Source of the DNA: Aquitalea aquatica
GTDB lineage: Bacteria; Pseudomonadota; Gammaproteobacteria; Burkholderiales; Chromobacteriaceae
Direction: 5' to 3'
Assembly (NCBI RefSeq): GCF_013911085.1
Contig: NZ_JACERN010000014.1
Span: 30,375-94,374 of the forward strand
DNA: 64,000 nucleotides
Both the position numbers and the translations under genes were made by a program. The stretch's first letter is position 1. The number at the start of each line of letters is the position of its first letter. The notes under the pieces were generated by a model. That model did no database searches and had not been told where the DNA came from. It saw only the letters and a program-made list of their open reading frames with translations. Positions 45,045 through 54,375 of the stretch are shown here, in pieces.

Positions 45045-46485
45045 AGCGGGTCAGCTTGTTGCGCAGGCCGACGCGGGACAGGCCCAGCTCGGCGGCGGCA
45101 CGGGTCTTGTTCCAGCGTTGGCGGGTGAGGGTTTCGCGCAGGATCTGCTTTTCCAGCTCGTCCATGCGGGTTTTCAGGTCGCCGGGCAGGCCGGTGAGAA
45201 AAGCCAGCTCGGCCACCTGTTCTTCGGCAGCGGCTTGCAGCACTTCGGCGGACAGCAGCTCGGCGCCCAGCAAGTCGTCGTCGCTCAGCACCAGCATGCG
45301 GTTGATCTCGTTGCGCAGCTGGCGCACATTGCCCGGCCAGCGGTAGTCCTGCAGGGCTTGCAGGGTGTCCTCGCCAAAGCGCGCGGCCGGACGCTGGTAG
45401 TGGTGGCGGGCTTCGTCCAGCAGGGCCTGGGCGATCAGCGGAATGTCCTGTGGCCGCTCGCGCAGCGGCGGCACGCTGACGGTAAAGGCCGACAACCGGT
45501 AGTAGAGGTCTTCGCGGAACTGCCCGGCGCGCACCAGCTCGGGCAGCAGCTTGTTGGTGGCCGATACCACGCGCACATTCACTTTCAGCGGGCGCGGGCT
45601 GCCCACCGGGCGGATTTCGCCTTCCTGCAGCACGCGCAACAGCTTGGCCTGGAAGGCGGGCGAGGTTTCGCCGATTTCATCCAGGAAAATGGTGCCGCCA
45701 TCGGCTTGCTGGAACAGGCCGATGCGGTCCTGATAGGCGCCGGTAAAGGCCCCGCGCTTGTGGCCGAACAGCTCGCTTTCCAGCAGCTGTTCCGGCATGG
45801 CGGCGCAGTTTTCCACCACGAAGGGGCGGTCGCGGCGGTGGCTGGCGTAGTGCAGGGCGCGCGCCAGCAATTCCTTGCCCACGCCGGATTCGCCCTCGAT
45901 CAGCACCGAGATGTCAAACGGCGACACCCGCGCCAGCAGCGCGCAGATCTTGCTCATGCTGCTGTCCGGCGCCCGCACGATATTGTCCATGGCCGAGCGT
46001 TCGCGCATCTGCTCGCGCTTGCTGTCCACCTTGACCTTGAGCCAGGGTTCGGAGGCTTTCAGCTCGATATTGAGCAGCTCGTTTTCCTGCTGCAGGCGGA
46101 ATAGCTCCACCGCGCCCTGCACGGTCAGCAGCAGCGATTCCGGCCTCCAGGGCTTGAGCAGGTACTGGTAGATGCCGGCATCGTTGACGGCGGCGATAAT
46201 GTCGGCGTTGTCGGTGTAGCCGGACAGGATGATGCGGATGACCTGCGGGCAGCGCTCGCGTACCTGTTTGAGGAATTCCACGCCGCTCATGTCCGGCATG
46301 CGCTGGTCGCTGACCACCACCTGGATGAATTCCGATTCCAGAATGGCCAGTGCTTCCGCGCCTCCCTGCGCGGTAAACAGGGTGAAGTCGTCTTCCAGCG
46401 TCCGTTCCAGTGCTTCCAGCGAGCGGATTTCGTCATCCACCAGCAAAATGGCGGGTTTTGCGCGCATTGTTCTTATCCCAGTCAA
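45028..46485 (-). CDS. hupR: NtrC-type hydrogenase response regulator HupR/HoxA
   Basis: 485 residues. Receiver with Asp 60 (VVSDQRMPDM), sigma-54 activation domain with Walker A GESGVGKE (198-205) and GAFTGA loop (245-250), and C-terminal Fis helix-turn-helix (NKTRAAAELGLSRVGLRNKL). Activates hydrogenase genes with sigma-54. In Rhodobacter and Ralstonia the unphosphorylated form is active and HupT phosphorylation turns it off. Two matching sigma-54 promoters in this window are its likely targets. Confidence 0.93.
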   Translation of the reverse strand: MTGIRTMRAKPAILLVDDEIRSLEALERTLEDDFTLFTAQGGAEALAILESEFIQVVVSDQRMPDMSGVEFLKQVRERCPQVIRIILSGYTDNADIIAAVNDAGIYQYLLKPWRPESLLLTVQGAVELFRLQQENELLNIELKASEPWLKVKVDSKREQMRERSAMDNIVRAPDSSMSKICALLARVSPFDISVLIEGESGVGKELLARALHYASHRRDRPFVVENCAAMPEQLLESELFGHKRGAFTGAYQDRIGLFQQADGGTIFLDEIGETSPAFQAKLLRVLQEGEIRPVGSPRPLKVNVRVVSATNKLLPELVRAGQFREDLYYRLSAFTVSVPPLRERPQDIPLIAQALLDEARHHYQRPAARFGEDTLQALQDYRWPGNVRQLRNEINRMLVLSDDDLLGAELLSAEVLQAAAEEQVAELAFLTGLPGDLKTRMDELEKQILRETLTRQRWNKTRAAAELGLSRVGLRNKLTRYGLEK

Positions 46486-46564
46486 GCATTGTTATTGTCT
46501 GTTCGCCCGGGCTGTGTCGCCCGGGTCGGTGGCTGGCGGCCATGGCCGCTGCCGATGGTTCAGC

Positions 46565-47605
46565 CTAGCAAATGCGTGGCAGCATTTCGCCGCTGAGCCA
46601 GTCCAGCAGCCGTTCGCCGCCAAAGTCGGTGGCCACCCGGACAAACTGGTGGGCATCGGCTACCACTTCGCCGATGATGGCCGCCTGCTGTCCCAGCGGG
46701 TGGGCTTGCAGGGCGGCTAGTGCCGCTGCCGCCTGTTCTGCCGGACAGATGGCCACCAGTTTACCCTCGTTGGCGATGTAAAGCGGGTCCAGTCCGAGAA
46801 ATTCGCAGGCTGCGCGCACGCTGGCCTGTACCGGAATGGCGCTTTCCTGCAGGCGCATGCCCACGCCGGATTGCTGGGCGATTTCATTCAGCGTGGTGGC
46901 CAGGCCGCCACGGGTGGGGTCGCGCATCAGGCGCAGGCCGGGGCTGGCGGCCAGCAGGTCGGCGGCCAGGGTGTGCAGGGCCGCGCTGTCGGAGAGGATG
47001 GGGCTGGCAAAACCCAGCCCTTCGCGCTGTGACATCACCGCCATGCCGTGGTCGCCCAGTGTGCCGGACAGCAAGATCACATCGCCGGGCCGGGCCTGAT
47101 CACCGGACAGCTTCACCCCGTCGGCCACCACGCCGACGCCGGTGGTGGAGATGAACACGCCGTCACCCTTGCCGCGCTCCACCACCTTGGTGTCGCCGGT
47201 GACGATGGCTACACCGGCTGCGCGTGCTGCGGCAGCCATGGAGCGCACGATGCGCGCCAGATCAGCCAGCGGCAGGCCTTCTTCCAGAATGAAACCAGCA
47301 CTCAGATATAGCGGGGTGGCACCGCCCATGGCCAGATCATTCACCGTGCCATGCACCGCGAGGCTGCCGATGTCGCCGCCGGGAAAGAACAAGGGCGAGA
47401 TGACATGGCTGTCGGTGGCGATGGCAATACGTGCGCCGGGTGGCGGCAGGATGGCCTGATCATTGCCCTGGGCCAGCCAGTCGTTGGCGAACTCGGCGGC
47501 AAACAGCTCGCTCACCAGCTGGGCCATGGCGCGGCCGCCGCTGCCGTGGGTCAGGTTGACCAGACCGTGCTTGAGGTCGAGCGGACGGGTGTAGGACTTG
47601 CTCAT
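46565..47605 (-). CDS. hypE: Hydrogenase maturation protein HypE
   Basis: 346 residues from the ATG at 47605. PurM-like ATP-binding fold (TGDTKVVERGKGDG) and the essential C-terminal PRIC, whose Cys accepts carbamoyl from HypF and is dehydrated to the cyanide ligand of the NiFe centre. Overlaps hypD by four bases. Seventy-nine bases separate it from hupR, the longest gap in this operon, with a CGCCCGGG-containing hairpin in it. Confidence 0.95.
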   Translation of the reverse strand: MSKSYTRPLDLKHGLVNLTHGSGGRAMAQLVSELFAAEFANDWLAQGNDQAILPPPGARIAIATDSHVISPLFFPGGDIGSLAVHGTVNDLAMGGATPLYLSAGFILEEGLPLADLARIVRSMAAAARAAGVAIVTGDTKVVERGKGDGVFISTTGVGVVADGVKLSGDQARPGDVILLSGTLGDHGMAVMSQREGLGFASPILSDSAALHTLAADLLAASPGLRLMRDPTRGGLATTLNEIAQQSGVGMRLQESAIPVQASVRAACEFLGLDPLYIANEGKLVAICPAEQAAAALAALQAHPLGQQAAIIGEVVADAHQFVRVATDFGGERLLDWLSGEMLPRIC

Positions 47606-48720
47606 GCCGTGGCTCCCTGAACGAAACGGCCATAGTGGTAGTGGGCGGCACAGGCTCCTTCGCTGGACACCATGCAGGAACCCAGCGGGTTGTCCGGCGT
47701 GCAGACGATGCCGAACACCTTGCAGTCCTGCGGTTGTTTCTGGCCGCGCAGGATGGCGCCGCACTCACAGGCCTTGTGATCCGGCACGTGACGATAAGGC
47801 AGGGCAAAGCGCAGCTCGGCGTCGAACTCGGCAAAATCGGGGTGAATGGCCAGCGCGGAGTGCGGCACCTGGCCCAGCCCGCGCCATTCGAAGCTGTCGC
47901 GCAGTGTCATGGTTTGCGCCACCCGCTCGCGCGCCTTCTGGTTGCCTTCGTGGGTCACGGCACGGCTGAACTGGGTTTCCACCTCGGTACGCCCTGCATT
48001 GATCTGCTCCACCAGCATGGCTACTGATTGCAGCACGTCCAGCGGCTCGAAGCCGGCAATCACCACCGGCTTGGCAAATTCTGTTGCCACGGCGGCATAG
48101 GGTGCGCTGCCGATGACGGTGCTGACATGCGAGGGGCCAATAAAGCCGTCCAGCTCCACCGCATCGCCTGCCGCCAGCAGATGGCGCATGGCGGGCGGGG
48201 TGAGTACGTGGTTGCAGAACACGCTGAAATTGGCCAGCTTTTCCTGGCGGGCCTGTAACAGCGCCAGCGCGGTGGGCGGGGTTGTGGTTTCAAAGCCGAT
48301 GGCGAAAAACACCACCTGCTTGTGCGGATTGTCACGGGCGATCTGCAGCGCGTCCTTGGTGGAGTACACCATGCGCACATCGGCCCCTTTGGCGCGTGCC
48401 TGGTACAGGCTCATCTTGTTTGATGCAGGCACGCGCAGGGTGTCGCCATAGCTGCACAGGATGACATCCGGGCGCAGTGCCAGCTCGATGGCCGAATCCA
48501 CCCGGCCAATCGGCAGCACGCACACCGGGCAGCCGGGGCCGTGAATCAGCCGGATATTGTCCGGCAGCAGGCCGGTGAGTCCGTAGCGGGCAATGGCGTG
48601 GGTGTGGCCGCCGCAGAACTCCATCAGCCGGTATTGCCGGCCCGGCTGCACCAGCGTGCGGATGTGGGCCGCCATGCCACGGGCGATGTCGCCACGGCGG
48701 AATTCGTCTACATATTTCAT
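47602..48720 (-). CDS. hypD: Hydrogenase maturation protein HypD
   Basis: 372 residues. Conserved CGGHTH (36-41), GPGCPVCVLP and the Fe-S cysteines in HKACECGAILRG and FGIVCTPDNPLGSCMVS. HypD with HypC assembles the Fe(CN)2CO unit. Four-base overlaps with hypC and hypE. Confidence 0.96.
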   Translation of the reverse strand: MKYVDEFRRGDIARGMAAHIRTLVQPGRQYRLMEFCGGHTHAIARYGLTGLLPDNIRLIHGPGCPVCVLPIGRVDSAIELALRPDVILCSYGDTLRVPASNKMSLYQARAKGADVRMVYSTKDALQIARDNPHKQVVFFAIGFETTTPPTALALLQARQEKLANFSVFCNHVLTPPAMRHLLAAGDAVELDGFIGPSHVSTVIGSAPYAAVATEFAKPVVIAGFEPLDVLQSVAMLVEQINAGRTEVETQFSRAVTHEGNQKARERVAQTMTLRDSFEWRGLGQVPHSALAIHPDFAEFDAELRFALPYRHVPDHKACECGAILRGQKQPQDCKVFGIVCTPDNPLGSCMVSSEGACAAHYHYGRFVQGATA

Positions 48721-48944
48721 GCCTGCTCTCCTGCCGCCAGCTGGTCCATCAGGGCCAGGGTGCGGGCGGCTTCCTCGGCATCGAGTTTGCCGATGGCGTA
48801 ACCGACATGCAGGATGACGTAATCGCCCTCCTGCGGGGCATCGATCAGGGCGACTGATACTTCGCGGCTGACGCCATCCATATCAACCACTGCCATGTCA
48901 TCGGGCAGCAGTTGGCTGATTCTTACCGGCATGGCCAGGCACAT
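48717..48944 (-). CDS. hypC: Hydrogenase maturation chaperone HypC
   Basis: 75 residues starting MCLAMPVRIS; Cys 2 becomes the N-terminal ligand for iron after Met removal. Holds the Fe centre with HypD and delivers it to the large subunit. A second member of this family (hupF) is encoded in the same operon. Confidence 0.95.
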   Translation of the reverse strand: MCLAMPVRISQLLPDDMAVVDMDGVSREVSVALIDAPQEGDYVILHVGYAIGKLDAEEAARTLALMDQLAAGEQA

Positions 48945-48954
48945 GGTGTTTTCC

Positions 48955-51249
48955 TTATTGTTGCAGCAGGCGTTGTCTGGCTACCCAGGCTTGTCCCAGG
49001 CTGAGACCGCCATCATTGGGTGGCAGCTGTTGTGCGGTATGGACTTGCAGCCCGGCATCACGCAGCTGCGGCAGCAGGCTGTTCAGCAAGCGGCGATTGG
49101 CGCAGCAGCCACCGGCCAGTACCAGCTGGCGGATGCCGGTGGTGCTGGCGGCGCGCTCGGCCCAGTCGGCCAGTGCTGCCGCTAGCGTGGCGTGCCACAG
49201 GCTGGCGATGGCGACCGGGTCGCTCAATTGCAGCAGCTGGCGCGCCAGCGGGGTGAGGTCGAGCAGATTGGCCGGCGATACCTGCCAGCCTCCGGCCAGC
49301 GGGGCGCAGTCGGCTGCCAGTGCTTCCAGCTTTTGTGCAGCCTCGCTTTCGAAACTTTGCTGCGGGCACAGTCCAGTGAGGCCGGCAATGGCATCGAACC
49401 AGCGGCCCATGCTGGTGGTGTCCGGGCAGTTGAGTCCGGTTTCCAGCTGGCGCAGCAGCAGTGGCAGGCCGGGCTGTGCCGACAGATGCGGCGGTAGTGG
49501 CAAGTCCGGGCAATAGCGCTGCCACAGACCCACCGCCATGCGCCATGGCTCGCGCGCCGCCTTGTCGCCACCGGGCAGCGGCAGCGGGCTGATATGCCCC
49601 ATGCGTTCGCAGCTGGCACCTTCCAGCATCATCAGTTCGCCACCCCAGGCGCCACCGTTCTTGCCCAGGCCGTAACCGTCCAGTGCCAGCCCCAGCAGAG
49701 GGCCATGCAGGCCGTGTTCGGCCATCACCGCGGCCAGATGGGCATGGTGGTGTTGTACCGGCAGCAAGGGAATGCCCAGCCGCTGCGACCATTGCTGCGC
49801 CAGCTGGCTGGAAAAACTGTCCGGCTGCAAGTCGCAGGCGATGGCTTGCGGTGTGACGCCGGTGAGGTCGAGCAAGTGCTGGGCGGTCTGTTCCAGCGAT
49901 TCGCAACTGAGCGGGTGGTCCAGGTCGCCCACATGCTGCGATACAAAAGCCTGTGTACCGCGCAATACGCTGACCGTGGTCTTGAGATAAGCACCCAGTG
50001 CCAGGACATCCGGCCCGCCAGCGGCGAGTGGAAGCGGATCGGGTACAAAGCCGCGGGCGCGGCGATAGAACAAGGGCTGACCGGCCTGTACCGCCAGCAC
50101 GCTATCGTCGCAGCGGGTGACGATGTTGCGGTTGTGCAGCAGGAAGACATCGGCCACCTTGTTCAGCCGTTCGCGTGCTTCCTGATTGCTGGTGACGATG
50201 GGTTCGCCGGACAGGTTGGCGCTGGTCATCACCCAGATGCGTTCACACGCTTGCTGACGCCATTGCTTGTCCTGCGGGCGGCCCAGCGCTTCGTGAAACA
50301 GCAGCCATTGCAGCGGGGTGTAGGGCAGCATCACGCCGATGCAGCCAATGCCGGGAGCGATGTCCGGCAGCAGTTGGTCGGCCTCCGGTTTTTTCTGCAG
50401 CAATACAATGGGGCGCTCCGGGCGCAGCAGCCAGGTGGCTTCGGCCGGGCTGACTTCGCAGAAAGCGCGCACCGAATCGATATTCAGCGCCATTACCGCC
50501 AGCGGTTTACCGGGGCGGTGTTTGAGCTGGCGCAGCCGGCTTACGGCCTCGGTACTGGTGGCATCACACACCAGGTGAAAGCCGCCCAGCCCCTTCATGG
50601 CAATGCTGCGGCCCATTTGCAGGATCTGCCAGGCACCGTGCAGCGGGTCGCCATTCAGGGCAATGCCAAAGCGGTCGGTCAGCTGCAGCTGCGGGCCACA
50701 GCTGGGACAGGCGGTGGGTTCGGCATGAAAGCGGCGGCTGTGCGGGCTCTGGTATTCGCTGCGGCACTCCGGGCACAGCAAGAAGGGCAGCATGCTGGTG
50801 TTGGCACGATCGTAGGGCAGGCGATGGGTAACGGTGTAGCGCGGGCCACAATCGGTACAGTTGATGAAGGGGTAGCGATAGCGGCGGTCGCCGGGGTTGA
50901 ACAACTCGTTCAGACAGGCCGGACAGGTTGCGCTGTCGGCCGGCAGCTGCGCGTGGGTGGTGCTGCCGCTGCTGTCGCGGATTTCAAACGGCCCGGCTTC
51001 GGGCAGCGGGTCCAGCAGGCTTTGCTGCAGGCTGTCGATCTGCGCCAGTGGCGGCAGATCGTGTTGCAGGTGATGGCGAAAGGCAGCCAGCTGGCTGCTG
51101 CTACCCTGCAGTTCGATGGTGACGCCTTCGCCGGTATTGTGTACAAAACCGGACAGGCCCTGGGCCTGGGCGGTACGCCAGATGAAGGGGCGAAAACCCA
51201 CCCCCTGTACCCGGCCCCGTACGGTAAGGCGCAGTCTTTGTGTGGCCAT
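48955..51249 (-). CDS. hypF: Carbamoyltransferase HypF
   Basis: 764 residues. Acylphosphatase domain at the start (GRVQGVGFRPF), two zinc fingers (CPACLNELF...CTDCGP and CPECRSEY...CPSCGP at about 105-185), a YrdC-like domain (about 200-385) and a Kae1-like C-terminal domain with QHHHAHLAAVM. Makes carbamoyl-AMP and passes the group to HypE for cyanide ligand synthesis. Ten bases before hypC. Confidence 0.96.
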   Translation of the reverse strand: MATQRLRLTVRGRVQGVGFRPFIWRTAQAQGLSGFVHNTGEGVTIELQGSSSQLAAFRHHLQHDLPPLAQIDSLQQSLLDPLPEAGPFEIRDSSGSTTHAQLPADSATCPACLNELFNPGDRRYRYPFINCTDCGPRYTVTHRLPYDRANTSMLPFLLCPECRSEYQSPHSRRFHAEPTACPSCGPQLQLTDRFGIALNGDPLHGAWQILQMGRSIAMKGLGGFHLVCDATSTEAVSRLRQLKHRPGKPLAVMALNIDSVRAFCEVSPAEATWLLRPERPIVLLQKKPEADQLLPDIAPGIGCIGVMLPYTPLQWLLFHEALGRPQDKQWRQQACERIWVMTSANLSGEPIVTSNQEARERLNKVADVFLLHNRNIVTRCDDSVLAVQAGQPLFYRRARGFVPDPLPLAAGGPDVLALGAYLKTTVSVLRGTQAFVSQHVGDLDHPLSCESLEQTAQHLLDLTGVTPQAIACDLQPDSFSSQLAQQWSQRLGIPLLPVQHHHAHLAAVMAEHGLHGPLLGLALDGYGLGKNGGAWGGELMMLEGASCERMGHISPLPLPGGDKAAREPWRMAVGLWQRYCPDLPLPPHLSAQPGLPLLLRQLETGLNCPDTTSMGRWFDAIAGLTGLCPQQSFESEAAQKLEALAADCAPLAGGWQVSPANLLDLTPLARQLLQLSDPVAIASLWHATLAAALADWAERAASTTGIRQLVLAGGCCANRRLLNSLLPQLRDAGLQVHTAQQLPPNDGGLSLGQAWVARQRLLQQ

Positions 51250-51252
51250 GAT

Positions 51253-52260
51253 TCAGTTACGCTCCTGCAACTGCTGTTCCAGCGCGGCAATCTGCTGGCG
51301 CAGGCGCGCCACTTCGCGTTGTTTCACCAGTTGGGCATCGTTCATTTCCAGCAGCAGCCAGTCTATCCACAAGTCCATGCCGTCGCCGCTCTTGCTGGAC
51401 AGCTGCAGCACCTTGATTTTCGGGTTGACGCGGCGGGCATTGGCGATGCACACGTCCACGTCGAAATCCAGATGGCGCAGCAGGTCGATCTTGGTCAGCA
51501 GCATGATGTCGGCGGCGGCAAACATGTCCGGGTATTTCAGCGGCTTGTCTTCACCCTCGGTGACGGACAGGATGGCCACCTTGTGCGCCTCGCCCAGGTC
51601 GAAAGCCGCCGGGCACACCAGATTGCCGACGTTTTCGATCAGCAGCAGGCTGTCGTCGGCCGGGTTCAGTTGTTCCAGCGCCTGGCCCACCATGTGGGCG
51701 TCCAGATGACAGCCCTTGCCGGTATTGATCTGGATGGCCGGCGCACCGGCAGCGCGGATGCGCTCGGCATCGTTGCTGGTTTGCTGGTCGCCTTCCACCA
51801 CGTACACCAGGGTGTCGCTGCCAAGCTGGCGGATGGTTTCCGCCAGTAGCGTGGTTTTGCCCGAACCGGGGCTGGACACCAGATTGAGCGCAAAGATGCC
51901 GCGGTCGCGCAGCCACTGGCGGTTTTGCGCGGCATAGCCATCGTTCTTGGACAGGATGTCCTGTTCGATCTTCACCATGCGCGCCTGGCTCAGGCCCGGC
52001 GCATGGGCGTGCGCCGCGCCCTGGCCATAATGCAGTGCCGCGCCGCCCGCCTGCTGGCTGAGGGCAGGCTGGTGTTCTGCCGCCTCGCCTGCCGGGATTG
52101 CCGGTGCCGGGTGAGCATGATGCTGGTCGTGGTCGTGGTCGTGAGAGTGGCCATGTTCATGGCTGTGCGCATGGTGCGAGCGATAGGGAAACTTCACGCC
52201 GCCGGGAGCCCGGCCTTCAATCTTCACATTGCCTTTGCTGCAGCCGCAAACGGTACACAT
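51253..52260 (-). CDS. hypB: GTPase and nickel donor HypB
   Basis: 335 residues from [10 protein letters not shown] (ATG at 52260, GGAGAGG upstream). High-affinity nickel site CxxCGC at the N-terminus, then a His-rich nickel store ([17 protein letters not shown], about 22-44), and the G domain with SSPGSGKTT. Inserts nickel with HypA. The long His tract suggests nickel storage in addition to delivery. Confidence 0.96.
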   Translation of the reverse strand: MCTVCGCSKGNVKIEGRAPGGVKFPYRSHHAHSHEHGHSHDHDHDQHHAHPAPAIPAGEAAEHQPALSQQAGGAALHYGQGAAHAHAPGLSQARMVKIEQDILSKNDGYAAQNRQWLRDRGIFALNLVSSPGSGKTTLLAETIRQLGSDTLVYVVEGDQQTSNDAERIRAAGAPAIQINTGKGCHLDAHMVGQALEQLNPADDSLLLIENVGNLVCPAAFDLGEAHKVAILSVTEGEDKPLKYPDMFAAADIMLLTKIDLLRHLDFDVDVCIANARRVNPKIKVLQLSSKSGDGMDLWIDWLLLEMNDAQLVKQREVARLRQQIAALEQQLQERN

Positions 52261-52333
52261 TGCTGCCTCTCCTTGATTTTTCGTTCTGATGGCAGCGGCC
52301 AGTGGCCGCTTGCCGGTATTCATGGTGCGGGGC

Positions 52334-52675
52334 TTATTCCACTTCCAGTTCGCTGACGCGCATTTCATCGCCACCAGTCACTTGCACCTGATGCTTGCCA
52401 CACAAGGGGCAGGCATCGAAGCGGGCGTGGATGGCCACGCTCTGGCTACAGGCCAGACACCAGCCCGTGCCGGGCTGGCGCACAAAGTGAAAGCGCGCGC
52501 CGTCGGCCAGGGTGTCGCGGCTGACCACGTCCAGGCAGAACTCCAGCGCCTCGGCTTCCACCCCGGCCAGCTCGCCTATGCTCAGCCATACCTGCTTTAC
52601 CCGGCTGAAATCCTGTGCCTTGGCCTGGTCTTCCAGTAACTGGACGATACCTTCAGCCAGTGACATTTCATGCAT
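52334..52675 (-). CDS. hypA: Nickel metallochaperone HypA
   Basis: 113 residues from [10 protein letters not shown] (ATG at 52675); His 2 is the nickel ligand. Two CxxC pairs (CLAC and CPLC) bind zinc. Works with HypB. Its first codons overlap hupK by eight bases. Confidence 0.95.
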   Translation of the reverse strand: MHEMSLAEGIVQLLEDQAKAQDFSRVKQVWLSIGELAGVEAEALEFCLDVVSRDTLADGARFHFVRQPGTGWCLACSQSVAIHARFDACPLCGKHQVQVTGGDEMRVSELEVE

Positions 52676-53678
52676 ATTCCACATCCTTGCTAACGCTATA
52701 CGGCACACAGGGGTCGATCAGGCTGATCTGCTGCTGCCATTCTGCGGCAGTGGCGTCAGCCAGAAAACCCAGACTTACCCTGAGTACCCCTTCCGGGTGG
52801 GCGTGCCACAAGGTGGGTGGCACCACCCGGTAACGGCTGATGCGGCCGCTGGCATCCAGTGCCGCCAGATGCAGCAGCGGGCCGCGCGCGGTTTCCACCA
52901 GCGCCAGCGCACCATCGGCCAGGCTGGCAACGCTGCTGTGCAATAGCGCGCCATCCAGCCAGCGAGCCAGTTGCAGCAGCCGCGCCAGCAGCCTTGCCCG
53001 TGGCAGCAGACCGGCAGCCAGCAGGCCGGCTAGCTGCGGTGCTTCGCGTGCCAGCGCTCCTACTTCCTGCGGCTGACCCTGCCATACCGGCCCGCCAGGG
53101 CGCAGCCAGTCGGCCAACTGGCTGGCCAGGGTGGCGGCATCCAGGGCCGGCAGCAGCGCACAGCCGGGCAGTGGCTGGTCCAGCTGCTGCAGCCAGCGTG
53201 CCGGTGCCGTGGCACCCAGTTCCAGCCATGCCAGCCAGCCGGCCTCGCCGCGTTGCAGCCACTGGCCGCAGTCTTCGCCATAGACAAAGTCTTCGGCCAG
53301 TGCGCGCAGGCTGGGCAGATCGCGGGCGGTACGCCAGCGTGCCATCCAGGTGCTGGCTGCCGGGCTGCCATCAAAGCATTGCGACCAGTCCAGCAGCAGC
53401 TTGCGCAGTGTTTCGCGCACGGCTTCCAGCGTGATAGTGCTGCGCTGTTCCGGGCTGATGCTCACTGGCAGGCCGGCGGCCTGTTGCAGCACCAGTTGGG
53501 CGGCCAGCGTCTGGGCGCGGGCGCACAGGGCAAACAGCAAGGGCGTGATGCGCACTGCCTGCGCCGGGTGCTGGCCGATGAGTACCCGCTCAGCCTCCAG
53601 CCGTGGCCAGCTTAGCGATACCGCCTGACCCTTGTCCTTGTTCTGGCTCAGGACAATGTGAATCTGGTCGGCTTTCAT
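52668..53678 (-). CDS. hupK: Hydrogenase accessory protein HupK
   Basis: 336 residues from MKADQIHIVLSQ. The C-terminal part echoes the large subunit (ISRYRVVPPTLWHAH and LIDPCVPYSV), but the second Cys of the nickel motif is absent, so it cannot hold a normal NiFe site. HupK/HoxV is regarded as a scaffold for the Fe centre in oxygen-exposed maturation. Overlaps hupJ by four bases. Confidence 0.88.
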   Translation of the reverse strand: MKADQIHIVLSQNKDKGQAVSLSWPRLEAERVLIGQHPAQAVRITPLLFALCARAQTLAAQLVLQQAAGLPVSISPEQRSTITLEAVRETLRKLLLDWSQCFDGSPAASTWMARWRTARDLPSLRALAEDFVYGEDCGQWLQRGEAGWLAWLELGATAPARWLQQLDQPLPGCALLPALDAATLASQLADWLRPGGPVWQGQPQEVGALAREAPQLAGLLAAGLLPRARLLARLLQLARWLDGALLHSSVASLADGALALVETARGPLLHLAALDASGRISRYRVVPPTLWHAHPEGVLRVSLGFLADATAAEWQQQISLIDPCVPYSVSKDVEYA

Positions 53679-54154
53679 CGGCCCAATCCAAACAGCCGCC
53701 GTCGCGACAGATCCGGTGCGGCGGCTTGCGGGGCGGGGAACAGCAGCTTCAGCACTTCCAGCGCGGTGGCGCGGGCGCTGTCCTGATCGGCAAACTGCAT
53801 GACCGGTGAAAACAGCGAGCACAGCCGGTAATCACCCAGCGCAGCTTCGTGGCCGGCCATGAAGGGCAGGGCATCGCCGGGCAGGGCGATCACGGTTTCA
53901 CCGGTCGGCGGAACGGCAGGCAGGCTGTCGGTTTCTGCCGGCAGCAGCAGCAGGTTCATGAACCAGGGCGTGAGTAGCACCCCGGCCCACAGCCGTCCCT
54001 GCGGGCCATCCCATTGCTGGAAGCCGATGGCCTCCACTTGCAGTGCGGGGTTGAGGATGGGAATGCCCTGCATGCGGGTGGCAGCGATATCGCGGAACAA
54101 AGCCTCCAGCTGCGCGGCAGGCGTGGCGACGAAGGGCTGCGGGGACTGGCTCAT
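53675..54154 (-). CDS. hupJ: Hydrogenase assembly chaperone HupJ (HybE family)
   Basis: 159 residues from the ATG at 54154. ILNPALQVEAIGFQ, GVLLTPWFMNLLLLP and ALGDYRLCSLFSPV are family features. Assists small-subunit folding or export checks. Overlaps hupI by four bases. A longer frame was rejected because it reads through hupI. Confidence 0.88.
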   Translation of the reverse strand: MSQSPQPFVATPAAQLEALFRDIAATRMQGIPILNPALQVEAIGFQQWDGPQGRLWAGVLLTPWFMNLLLLPAETDSLPAVPPTGETVIALPGDALPFMAGHEAALGDYRLCSLFSPVMQFADQDSARATALEVLKLLFPAPQAAAPDLSRRRLFGLGR

Positions 54155-54375
54155 GTTGGTTCGGCCAGTACCATGAACTGATCGCGGGCGCCGTCGCATT
54201 CCGGGCAGCGCCAGTGTTCCGGCAGGGCGGAAAACGGCGTGCCGGGCGGAATCTGCCATACATCGTCGCCCTGGGCCGGGTCGTACACCCACCAGCAGAT
54301 CTTGCATTCCATGCGCGCATCGTCCGCCAGGCTGGCGTCGCGTCCCAGGTAGGAGCCTTCAAAGCGCCCGTCCAT
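54151..54375 (-). CDS. hupI: Hydrogenase-associated rubredoxin HupI
   Basis: 74 residues. Rubredoxin iron site: CKICWWVYD (about 24-32) and WRCPECDG (about 56-63). In aerobic hydrogenase loci this protein is thought to protect or prepare the small subunit clusters under oxygen. Start and hupH stop share one base (TGATG). Confidence 0.93.
   Translation of the reverse strand: MDGRFEGSYLGRDASLADDARMECKICWWVYDPAQGDDVWQIPPGTPFSALPEHWRCPECDGARDQFMVLAEPT

Noticed and set aside
46486..46564. Operon-ending terminator between hypE and hupR
   Set aside because: The CGCCCGGG hairpin lacks a T run and the genes on both sides belong to one functional set, so read-through is more likely.
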